This document shows positions 23,573 through 30,532 of a DNA stretch of 33,527 nucleotides, piece by piece. The DNA is from Deltaproteobacteria bacterium. GTDB lineage: Bacteria; Myxococcota_A; Polyangia; JACPQR01. The DNA lies in NCBI GenBank assembly GCA_016190375.1, contig JACPQR010000209.1, forward strand, positions 1 through 33,527, written 5' to 3'. How positions within the stretch are numbered: the stretch's first letter is position 1; each line of letters begins with the position of its first letter. The notes beneath the pieces are model-generated. The model was not told the origin of the DNA, did no database searches, and was given only the letters and a program-made list of their open reading frames with translations. The translations under genes were made by a program, and so were the position numbers.

Positions 23573-24130
23573 ATGATCGGACCAATCACCCCAGGTGCCA
23601 CCTCGCCCCAAGGCGACGTCGATCCAGTCGTCGCCCCAACAGGCGATCCACTTCAGGACGTGCTGCTCCTTCAATACGAGACCTTCCGCGCTCAAAGGCT
23701 GGACGAACGCGAAAACCAGCTCGCGCTCCGAGAGAAGGAGCTCGACGCCATCGGCGACGCGTTCAGGCATGCGGTTGACGCCGCCCGCGCTCGGAAGAAC
23801 TCGGCGCTGTTCAACGCCGCGATCTCCGCAGGCTCACTCGCTCTCACGAGTATCGCCGAGGATGGCGGTGACGATTTTGGCAAGGCTTTTGCCGGGCGCG
23901 CGCCCGGTTTGGCCGAGGATCTCGATAGGGCATTCGGCTTTGGAGCTGCGGCCCAAGACGAGGAGCTGGCTGAGAAGGCGGCCAACAACGAGGCCGACCG
24001 ACTCGGAAAGGAGGAGGCGGACGCCTCGGATCGTCTCGATGAGTTCCGTCGGCTCCAGTCCAGGACGATCGAGTTGCTAGAGAGTATCCAGAGTTCGAAG
24101 AACAAGAGTGAGGCGGCGAAACTGGCCTAG
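23573..24130 (+). CDS. Putative second translocator or secreted helical protein (SseD/EspB-like position)
   Basis: The 185-residue product has a Pro-rich leader with PTGDPLQDVLL (22-32), a coiled-coil segment (36-75), and one weakly hydrophobic segment (78-95, ALFNAAISAGSLALTSIA). A charged helical C-terminus (125-182) follows. One membrane segment between coiled coils fits SctB translocators (SseD, YopD, EspB), and its place directly after the SctE-like gene agrees. Its leader motif PTGxxxLQDV resembles that of the EspA-like protein in this cassette. ATG 23573 is supported by GAGGAGG 6 bp upstream, 11 bp after the previous stop. The assignment is tentative and rests heavily on synteny. Confidence 0.68.
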   Translation: MIGPITPGATSPQGDVDPVVAPTGDPLQDVLLLQYETFRAQRLDERENQLALREKELDAIGDAFRHAVDAARARKNSALFNAAISAGSLALTSIAEDGGDDFGKAFAGRAPGLAEDLDRAFGFGAAAQDEELAEKAANNEADRLGKEEADASDRLDEFRRLQSRTIELLESIQSSKNKSEAAKLA

Positions 24131-24228
24131 GATAATCGGACGGGGACTCCGAGAATCGGCCCCCCACCCGTCGGCGGCGACCGACCCGCGCGACACGCCT
24201 CCGAAACGAGTCGAGGCGAGTCTCGGGA

Positions 24229-24732
24229 TCAGGCGCTGGCGGGGAGGCCGAAGATCTGGGAGATTTCGCCTTCGACGACGGTTTCTTTGACGCGGCGCGC
24301 TATGGCTAGCTCGCGGATGAGGAGGGAGCGGGCGGTGTCGAGGAGGCGGCGCTCGCCGAAGGAGAGGTCCTTGTCGCCCTTGAGGCGGTAGAGGTCGCGC
24401 AGGACTTTCGCGACCTGGAAGGGGGAGCCGCTCTTGAGCATGTCCATGTACTCGCGATAGCGGCGGTTCCAGGGCTGGGTGTCGACGGCGATCTCCTCCG
24501 AGCGGAGAACGGTCATGACCTCTGCGGCCTCCTTCTTCGTGATGACTTCGCGCAGGCCGGCGGTCTTCGCGGTCGCGGTGGGGATCATGACCTTCATCCC
24601 GTTCTCGATGATCTTGAGGACGTAGAAGGCCCGCTCTTGCCCCGCGACGTCGCGGTTCTCGATGGCCATGACCTCGCCCACGCCGTGGGCGGCGTACACG
24701 GCCTTGTCGCCAATCTTGAACTGACTCTGCAT
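24229..24732 (-). CDS. cdnL: CdnL (CarD-family) RNA polymerase-binding transcription regulator
   Basis: The 167-residue product begins with KIGDKAVYAAHGVGEVMAIE, the CarD/TRCF RNA polymerase-interacting domain (about residues 1-65). It continues with the helical DNA-binding C-domain, including the DTQPWNRRYREYMDMLKSG segment with its conserved Trp. The length equals that of M. xanthus CdnL, and the high-mobility-group-like tail of CarD itself is absent. CdnL stabilises open promoter complexes, notably at rRNA promoters, and is essential in M. xanthus. The start is supported by AAAAGGAG about 5 bp upstream. It converges with the translocon-like cassette (98-bp gap). Confidence 0.95.
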   Translation of the reverse strand: MQSQFKIGDKAVYAAHGVGEVMAIENRDVAGQERAFYVLKIIENGMKVMIPTATAKTAGLREVITKKEAAEVMTVLRSEEIAVDTQPWNRRYREYMDMLKSGSPFQVAKVLRDLYRLKGDKDLSFGERRLLDTARSLLIRELAIARRVKETVVEGEISQIFGLPASA

Positions 24733-24956
24733 GGATCTCCTTTTGCCCGAGACGGCCTGGGCGTCCCCGCTATGTCAGGTGTGACCCCGCGCCGAAAGAA
24801 AGCCCGATTAGGTGCTGTTCGACTGTTCCGGGCACTCTGAATTGCACGGTAAAAGGTACCACCACCGGGGGGGCCGGTCAACCCGGCCGGTCGCCTTCCT
24901 TCCAGAGTGATCTTGCCGGTTTATTGCGCCGGATGACCTCGGCGGACGGCCGCGGA

Positions 24957-25949
24957 TCAGCGCGTTCGCCGGATGCCGCCCAGGAGCTCCTGAAGCTCGG
25001 CGACGAAGAGCGCGCGCACCCCGTCGGCCACGGCCTGGGCGGCCAGGGCGATCTGGACCGTAATCCGCCCTTCGGCCGAGCGAATCCGGGCGGTCGGGAG
25101 GGCCGAGGTCAGGTCGAAAAGGGATCCGAGCGGCGACAGGGCCACGGACTCCAGCATTGCTCGAAAGTTCGTCTCGGCCGTTGGCGGAAAGTCGCCCTCG
25201 AGGACGATGTCGATCAGAAGCTCGGCGCCTCGGGGGTTGACGGTGACCCCGCCCGACCTGAGGCCGGAGAGCAGCACCGCGGCCGGGGTGGTGCGATCCA
25301 ACTGGAGCGGGACGAGGTACAGGAGCTGGAACGGCCCGCGCGGGAGCTCGGTCCGGAGACGCTCCGCGACGGCCGGCAAGGGGCCGGCAGCCCGAGCGCC
25401 GGGTCGAGGAGCACGCCGACTGGCCGCCGAGAGGATCCCCGAAGAGCCGACGCCCGAGCCCACGAGGACCACGTCTTTTCGCAGGGGATGGATCGCGTAG
25501 CGCGGCTCGGCGGTGAGCTCCAGCGCCCGCGCCATAGTTCTTCGCAGGTCGTTGCCGCGCAAGGCGATGAGATCGCCCCGGACTCCGAAGCCGGCTGCCA
25601 CGAGGTCGGAGACGGACCGTAGGTCGACGCCCGTCCTGCTCGCCAGGGCCGCGAGGTCGACCTCGCGGATGGCCGGCTCGACCGCCGCCCGGACTGCCGC
25701 GCTGCGCCACAGGTCCGCCGGTCGGCTCAGCACGATCCACTCCGCCCCGTCGGGGACCAGGGTCTCGAGCTGGAGCGGCGGTGCCGCTCGAGGCGATCGG
25801 GCCGGCGGCGCTGCAGCACCGCAGGCAGCCAGAACCAGTGCGCCGGCCAGATCCAGCGCCAGCGCGCGGACGCCGGTCGCGGGCCCGCGGACTCCAAATG
25901 GGCTGCGTGTCGGCCGTTGCCTCGTCGTAATTCGGGATCTGGGTCGCAT
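24957..25949 (-). CDS. Lipoprotein, unknown function
   Basis: The 330-residue product has a long basic N-terminus (about 28 residues) before a hydrophobic stretch ending in a lipobox (LVLAACG, Cys43), so it should be lipid-anchored. The mature part has alternating beta and helical segments, for example DGAEWIVLSRPADLWRSAAV and RGDLIALRGNDLRRTMARAL, with no enzyme motif. I recognise no family. ATG 25949 is preferred, with GGAAAG upstream; GTG 25967 is an alternative. The unusually long n-region suggests that the start is uncertain. The cdnL gene lies 224 bp downstream, and a coiled-coil gene starts divergently 149 bp upstream. Confidence 0.8.
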   Translation of the reverse strand: MRPRSRITTRQRPTRSPFGVRGPATGVRALALDLAGALVLAACGAAAPPARSPRAAPPLQLETLVPDGAEWIVLSRPADLWRSAAVRAAVEPAIREVDLAALASRTGVDLRSVSDLVAAGFGVRGDLIALRGNDLRRTMARALELTAEPRYAIHPLRKDVVLVGSGVGSSGILSAASRRAPRPGARAAGPLPAVAERLRTELPRGPFQLLYLVPLQLDRTTPAAVLLSGLRSGGVTVNPRGAELLIDIVLEGDFPPTAETNFRAMLESVALSPLGSLFDLTSALPTARIRSAEGRITVQIALAAQAVADGVRALFVAELQELLGGIRRTR

Positions 25950-26098
25950 GGCGGGCGTGCTTTCCACTACCCGTCGATGACCGCGACTGCAAGCTCCCGA
26001 TTGAGCGGCAGCGTCCTCGCGGCCCGTGGCGTCGCCGGCCGACCTCGAAGCCCGCGTCCCTCCCTTCGCCGCGGGATTGCTGCTACGCTACGCGAAGC

Positions 26099-26452
26099 AT
26101 GGCCGGCAAGAAGAACGGCGGTGCCGTCGTCGACCTGACCGTCAAGATCCTCCAGCAGATCCGCGAACGGCTCGACGGGATGCGTGACGAGCAACGAGTC
26201 ACCAACGCTCGTCTCGAGAATGTGGAGAAGGCCCTGGGCGAGACCAACGCGCGCCTCGACAACGTTGCCAGGACATTGGAGGCGCGGATCGACGCCACGA
26301 ATGCGAAGCTCGATGGGCTGCAGCGGGCGACGGTGAAGGGGCTCGGCGAGCTCAAGTCCCGGCTCGATCACCTCGTCGAGTTCACGGGAGAGCGGTATCG
26401 CGACCACGAGGAGAGGATCCGGACGCTCGAAGATCGTGTGCTCGGTCAGTGA
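26099..26452 (+). CDS. Small coiled-coil protein
   Basis: The 117-residue product is predicted almost wholly helical, with heptad patterns from about residue 14 to 114. The segment TNA(R/K)L(E/D) occurs three times (residues 35, 49 and 67), which suggests growth by internal repetition. There is no signal peptide or membrane segment. It has a basic start (MAGKKNGG). It resembles the many small coiled-coil proteins without assigned function, and also looks like short prophage or flagellar coiled coils. A TACGCT at 26084-26089 could be a -10 box 9 bp before the ATG. It converges on recA with a 15-bp gap. Confidence 0.7.
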   Translation: MAGKKNGGAVVDLTVKILQQIRERLDGMRDEQRVTNARLENVEKALGETNARLDNVARTLEARIDATNAKLDGLQRATVKGLGELKSRLDHLVEFTGERYRDHEERIRTLEDRVLGQ

Positions 26453-26467
26453 CGGCCAGGAGGAAGG

Positions 26468-27559
26468 TCACTTCTTCTTCGGTTGCGCGCCCCTTGCCTC
26501 CGCGGCCGGCGGGGAGGTCGATGCGCCGTTGCCCGGGCGCGGCTGGCCCGAGCGCTTGACGCCCTTCTTCTCGAATACCGCGGCCTCGACCACCCGGGCG
26601 ATCTCGGCGTTCGACTCCAGGAACGCGCGCGCGTTCTCGCGGCCCTGGCCGATTCGCTCGCCCTTGAAGGAGAACCAGGCGCCCGACTTCTCCAGAACTC
26701 CGAGGTCGGAGCCGAGGTCCACGAGCTCGCCCATCTTGCTGATGCCCAGGCCGTAGACGATGTCGAACTCCACCTCGCGGAACGGCGGGGAGAGCTTGTT
26801 CTTGACGACCTTGACGCGGGTGCGGTTGCCCGTCACGGCCTCGCCCTGCTTGATCGCGCCGACCCGCCGGATGTCGAGCCTCAGCGACGCGTAGAACTTC
26901 AGCGCGTTGCCGCCCGTCGTGGTCTCCGGGTTGCCGAACATCACGCCGATCTTCATCCGGATCTGGTTGATGAAGACGAGGAGCGTGTTCGACCGGGCCA
27001 CGGTCGAGGTGAGCTTGCGAAGGGCCTGGCTCATCAGGCGCGCCTGCAGGCCCACGTGCGTGTCGCCCATGTCGCCCTCGAGCTCGGCCCTCGGTGTGAG
27101 CGCCGCCACCGAGTCGACGACGATGATGTCGATCGCGCCCGAGCGGACGAGCATGTCGGCGATCTCCAGGGCCTGCTCGCCGCAGTCGGGCTGAGAGATG
27201 AGCAGCTCGTCCGTCTTGACCCCGAGCTTGCGAGCGTAGCTGACGTCGAGGGCGTGCTCCGCGTCGATGAAGGCCGCGACGCCCCCGAGCCTCTGCGCCT
27301 CCGCGATCGCGTGGAGCGTGAGCGTCGTCTTGCCGCTCGACTCGGGGCCGTAGATCTCGATGATCCGGCCGCGCGGGAGCCCGCCGATGCCCAGCGCCAT
27401 GTCGAGGCCGATGGAGCCCGACGGGATCACCGAGATCTCCGGCACCAGCGAGTCCGCGTCGCCGAGGCGCATGATCGCGCCCTTGCCGAACTGCTTCTCG
27501 ATCGAGACGAGCGCGAGCTCGATGGCCTTGTCCTTGTCGCCCTGCGTAGTCGTCATCAT
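26468..27559 (-). CDS. recA: Recombinase RecA
   Basis: The 363-residue product has Walker A GPESSGKTT (residues 71-79), Walker B with IDIIVVDSVAALTPRAE, and loop L2 GNPETTTGGNALKFYAS, all typical of RecA. It polymerises on single-stranded DNA, drives homologous pairing, and activates LexA self-cleavage. The tail is basic (QPKKK) rather than acidic as in E. coli RecA. The start is ATGATG, with AGGGGAG upstream. The first ATG overlaps the thpR TGA by 4 bp (ATGA), so it is the distal gene of the cinA-thpR-recA unit. It should come under any LexA control of the cinA promoter. Confidence 0.99.
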   Translation of the reverse strand: MMTTTQGDKDKAIELALVSIEKQFGKGAIMRLGDADSLVPEISVIPSGSIGLDMALGIGGLPRGRIIEIYGPESSGKTTLTLHAIAEAQRLGGVAAFIDAEHALDVSYARKLGVKTDELLISQPDCGEQALEIADMLVRSGAIDIIVVDSVAALTPRAELEGDMGDTHVGLQARLMSQALRKLTSTVARSNTLLVFINQIRMKIGVMFGNPETTTGGNALKFYASLRLDIRRVGAIKQGEAVTGNRTRVKVVKNKLSPPFREVEFDIVYGLGISKMGELVDLGSDLGVLEKSGAWFSFKGERIGQGRENARAFLESNAEIARVVEAAVFEKKGVKRSGQPRPGNGASTSPPAAEARGAQPKKK

Positions 27560-28164
27560 CCGGGACTCCCCTCTCTCGATGCTCGCGCGGCGAGCGCGAG
27601 CCGCTCCAGAGCCTGGTACTCCACTCCGCTCCGGACGTTGTCCGAGCGGTACACCACGACCTCCGTGATCGGGCTCTCGCCGCACTCGGCCGGACCGAGC
27701 GCTGCGAACGCCTCCTGCAGCGCCAACCCCTCCGCACCCTTGACCCGGGCCAGCGTCACGTGCGCGTGGAACCGGCGCTTCTCCTTCTCGAAGCCGATCC
27801 CCAGGAGCTTCTCCTCGATCTCGCCCGCGAGGGCCGCGAGCGATCCGGAATCATCCTCGACGCCGAGCCAGACGACCTTCGGCGCCGCGACGTCGGGGAA
27901 CGCACCGAGCCCCTTTGCGCGCACCCGGAAGGACCTCTTCGACGCCAGGGGCGCTCGGAGGGCGTCGCGGATCGCGTTCACGAGCGGCGCGTCGATCGAG
28001 CCCAGGAACTTGAGCGTCACGTGCAGGTTCGTCGGCGGTACCCAGCGGAGCTCCTTCGCCCGCTCGCCCATGGCCTCGTGCAGGCGCTTCTGGACGTCGG
28101 CGACGCGGCGCGTCGTGCGCAGGTCGAGGTTGACGCCGAGGAAGACCCGGATCTCGCCCATCAT
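27556..28164 (-). CDS. thpR: RNA 2',3'-cyclic phosphodiesterase (2'-5' RNA ligase family)
   Basis: The 202-residue product has the two catalytic HxTx motifs of the 2H phosphoesterase family: HVTL at 48-51 (in LHVTLKFLG) and HVTL at 135-138 (in HAHVTLARV). ThpR hydrolyses 2',3'-cyclic phosphate RNA ends to 2'-phosphates and can join tRNA halves in a 2'-5' linkage in vitro. The length is normal. The start overlaps the cinA stop (TGATG), and its own stop overlaps recA. The grouping with cinA and recA suggests a shared RNA/DNA or NAD damage-response unit. Confidence 0.95.
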   Translation of the reverse strand: MMGEIRVFLGVNLDLRTTRRVADVQKRLHEAMGERAKELRWVPPTNLHVTLKFLGSIDAPLVNAIRDALRAPLASKRSFRVRAKGLGAFPDVAAPKVVWLGVEDDSGSLAALAGEIEEKLLGIGFEKEKRRFHAHVTLARVKGAEGLALQEAFAALGPAECGESPITEVVVYRSDNVRSGVEYQALERLALAARASREGSPG

Positions 28165-29411
28165 CACCGCAAGCCCTCCCCGCCGCAGGCGATGAGGACC
28201 ATTCGCAGCGCGACGTACGCCGCGAGCATCTGGATGCGGAAGCGGTCGCCCCGAAGCGTGCGCTGATGGTGGACGATCTTGCCGCTCCGGTCGGCCAGCG
28301 CGAGGAAGATCAGACCGACCGGCTTGTCCGCGCTGCCGCCGCCGGGACCGGCGATGCCCGTCACCGAGACCGCGAGATCCGCGTCGCAGAGCGCCAGGCA
28401 TCCGGTCGCCATCTCGGCCGCCGTCTCGGCGCTCACGGCTCCGTGCGCCTCGAGGGTCTCGTGCCGTACTCCAAGGATCCGCTCCTTCGATTCGTTCGAG
28501 TAGGTGACAGCGCCCAGGAGGAAGTAGTCGGAGCTGCCCGGGACCTGCGTGACGAGGTGCGCGATGAGCCCGCCCGTGCACGACTCGGCGATCGCGAGTC
28601 GCTTGCCCGCCTTCCGGAGCCTCTCGCCGACGACCTCCGCGAGGCGCGCGGGACGGTCCGCGAAGACGAGATCGCCGAGCCGCGAGCGCGCTTCGGCCGT
28701 CGCCGCGCGGCACAGCGCCTCCGCTTCCTCGGGCGTGCCCGCTCGGGCCAGCACCTTGACCTCGATCTCGGGGAAGGTCGCCCGGTATCCGATCGTGACG
28801 CCCGGGAACGCGGCCTCGACCCCTTCGAGCTTCGCGCCGATGTTCGACTCGCCGGTGCCGAAGCAGCGCAGGACCTTCTGGACCATCCCGCCCGTCCTTC
28901 GCGAGCGAAGCCAGGGAGCGACGTGGTCCAAGAACAGGCGCTTCATCTCGAACGGGACGCCCGGAAGGAAGAAGAAGCGCGCCCGTCCGATCGCCATCGC
29001 GAAGCCCGGCGCGGTGCCTACCGGATTGGGCAGCACCTCCGCCCCTCCGGGGAAGATCGCCTGCTTCTCGTTGTTCGGCGTCATCTCCAGGCCCACGAGC
29101 CTGAAGCGGTCGCGGATCGCCTCGATCGAGGCCGCGTCCTTCCACATGCCGACGCCCGCGGCCCTGGCCGCGCAGGCCGCCGTCAGGTCGTCCGTGGTCG
29201 GACCCAGTCCGCCCGTCACGACGACCACCTCCGCGAGCCCTGCCGTCCTCAGGATGGCCTCGACGATCCGGCCCTCGTCGTCGTCCACGGTCCCGAGGCC
29301 CGTGACCTCGATCCCGCAGGCGAGCATCTCGGCGGCCAGCCAGGCGCCGTTCGTGTCGGCCAGCTCACCCCGGGTGAGCTCGGTTCCAATGGTGAGGATC
29401 TGCCCTTGCAC
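28164..29411 (-). CDS. cinA: CinA: nicotinamide-nucleotide amidohydrolase with COG1058 domain
   Basis: The 415-residue product equals full-length CinA. The N-terminal half (about 1-250) is the MoCF-binding-like COG1058 domain with GGLGPTTDD, associated with ADP-ribose pyrophosphatase activity. The C-terminal half (about 260-415) is the PncC-type NMN deamidase domain with AESCTGGLIAHLVT and GIAGPGGGSADKPVG. It recycles pyridine nucleotides released by NAD-dependent DNA ligase. Start choice: the open frame extends to 29459, but GTG 29411 aligns with the usual MxGxILTIGTELTRGE start and lies downstream of a candidate promoter and LexA box. Linkage of cinA to recA is known in other bacteria. Confidence 0.97.
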   Translation of the reverse strand: MQGQILTIGTELTRGELADTNGAWLAAEMLACGIEVTGLGTVDDDEGRIVEAILRTAGLAEVVVVTGGLGPTTDDLTAACAARAAGVGMWKDAASIEAIRDRFRLVGLEMTPNNEKQAIFPGGAEVLPNPVGTAPGFAMAIGRARFFFLPGVPFEMKRLFLDHVAPWLRSRRTGGMVQKVLRCFGTGESNIGAKLEGVEAAFPGVTIGYRATFPEIEVKVLARAGTPEEAEALCRAATAEARSRLGDLVFADRPARLAEVVGERLRKAGKRLAIAESCTGGLIAHLVTQVPGSSDYFLLGAVTYSNESKERILGVRHETLEAHGAVSAETAAEMATGCLALCDADLAVSVTGIAGPGGGSADKPVGLIFLALADRSGKIVHHQRTLRGDRFRIQMLAAYVALRMVLIACGGEGLR

Positions 29412-29415
29412 GATG

Positions 29416-29432
29416 ACTGAACGGATGTGAAG
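29416..29432 (-). promoter_or_regulatory. LexA (SOS) box candidate, M. xanthus type
   Basis: Read on the minus strand, CTTCACATCCGTTCAGT matches 15 of 17 positions of CTRHAMRYBYGTTCAGS, the LexA operator reported for M. xanthus, including the invariant GTTCAG. It lies 4 bp upstream of the cinA GTG and overlaps the candidate -10 box and transcription start. This is the right place for repression. Confidence 0.6.
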
Positions 29433-29459
29433 GTTATTCGCCGCAAACCCTAGCGTCAA
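29431..29459 (-). promoter_or_regulatory. Candidate promoter of cinA-thpR-recA
   Basis: On the minus strand TTGACG (29459-29454; 5 of 6 matches) and TAACCT (29436-29431; 3 of 6 matches) are 17 bp apart. Transcription would start near 29424, giving a leader of about 13 bases. The -35 box overlaps that of the divergent promoter almost completely, so only one direction could be used at a time. Confidence 0.5.
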
Positions 29460-29481
29460 GCGGATTTGTGTGCGCTAGAAT
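29453..29481 (+). promoter_or_regulatory. Candidate promoter of the PEGA-murI-lipoprotein unit
   Basis: TAGAAT at 29476-29481 matches TATAAT at 5 of 6 positions. The weaker GCGTCA (29453-29458) lies 17 bp upstream. Transcription would begin near 29488, four bases before the ATG at 29492, again suggesting a leaderless mRNA. Confidence 0.45.
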
Positions 29482-29491
29482 CGCCAGTCCC

Positions 29492-30532
29492 ATGACGCGG
29501 TACCTGGCCGGTCTGCTCCTGCTCCTCGTCCCCTACGCCGCCCAGGCTCAGGAGGCATCGCCCGGCCGGCGGGTCGCCGTTCTGCTCCTCGGGGCCGGCG
29601 AGGTCGACGACGCTCTGGCCTCGGACCTCACCGAGGTCCTGATCGCCGCCGTCGGCGCGCGCGAGGGGCAGACCGTCATCGGCAAGGAGGAGTTCCAGGC
29701 GAGGCTCGGCCAGGACGAGGAGCGCTCGCGGCAGTGCGTCGAGTCGCCGATCTGCCTCGCCAACGTCGGCGCCGAGCTCGCCGTCGACGAGATCATCGCC
29801 GGCACCGTCGCCTCGTCGACCGGCGGCTACCGGCTCAGCCTCGCGCGCCAGGAGATCGCGTCGGGCGAGGTGAAGGGCCGCTTCACCCGCGAGGTGCAGG
29901 GGGACCAGAGCGCGCTCGTCGCCGCGGTCCAGGAGGCTGCCGTCGAGATCTATCGCGAGCCCGAGCGGCCCGCGGAGCTTCGCGTCCAGGCGAACGTCGA
30001 GGGCGCCGAGGTGTTCGTCGACGACCAGCGAGCCGGCATGACGCCGCTTCGCTTGACCGATCTCGCGCCAGGTCGCCACCGCGTGCGAGTCGACGCGCTC
30101 GGGTTCCGTGCCGAGACCAAGGAGGTGCGGCTTCGCTCCGGCGGTCACGCCCGGCTCGACTTCATGCTCGCCGAGGCCCCTTCCGAGCGCGTCGCGCGTG
30201 GGGGCAGGCCCGCCTCCCCCTTCGCGGTCGTGACGACCTGGACGTCGGTCGGGCTCGCGCTCTCCGCGGGAGCGCTGGGCACGGTCATGGCCCTGCGCTC
30301 GCAGGGCGGGTTCGACGAGGACGCGACCCAGCGCGAGGCAGAGCTGGCGCTCGACGAGCACGAGACCGAGGCGCTGGTCGCCAACATCTCGTTCGTCTCC
30401 GCCGGAGCTCTCGGAGCGCTGGCGCTCTATCTCCTGATCTTCCAGAGTGACGCCGTGTTCGGTACGGCTGCCGAGCGTCCCGTGGCCGTCACCCTCGAGC
30501 CCGGCGGTCTGACGCTGCGAGGCTGGTTTTGA
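29492..30532 (+). CDS. Secreted PEGA-domain envelope protein
   Basis: The 346-residue product has a signal peptide (LLLLLVPYAAQAQ, cut near residue 19). Residues ~25-155 form an alpha/beta domain with a CVESPICLANVGAELAVDEI segment, reminiscent of TolB-N-like domains seen in Myxococcota. Residues ~163-228 are a PEGA domain (GAEVFVDDQRAG, then LAPGRHRVRVDALGF). Two hydrophobic segments follow (about 250-268 and 298-318). PEGA domains are thought to contact surface polymers or peptidoglycan. The murI gene starts inside its stop codon (TTGA), which links it to cell-wall synthesis. ATG 29492 fits the promoter and the signal peptide. Confidence 0.87.
   Translation: MTRYLAGLLLLLVPYAAQAQEASPGRRVAVLLLGAGEVDDALASDLTEVLIAAVGAREGQTVIGKEEFQARLGQDEERSRQCVESPICLANVGAELAVDEIIAGTVASSTGGYRLSLARQEIASGEVKGRFTREVQGDQSALVAAVQEAAVEIYREPERPAELRVQANVEGAEVFVDDQRAGMTPLRLTDLAPGRHRVRVDALGFRAETKEVRLRSGGHARLDFMLAEAPSERVARGGRPASPFAVVTTWTSVGLALSAGALGTVMALRSQGGFDEDATQREAELALDEHETEALVANISFVSAGALGALALYLLIFQSDAVFGTAAERPVAVTLEPGGLTLRGWF

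Noticed and set aside
24855..24900. Terminator in the cdnL upstream gap (GGCCGG / CCGGCC stem)
   Set aside because: The stem exists, but no T-tract follows on either strand. It may just reflect base composition. The rest of the 224-bp gap shows no convincing promoter by eye.
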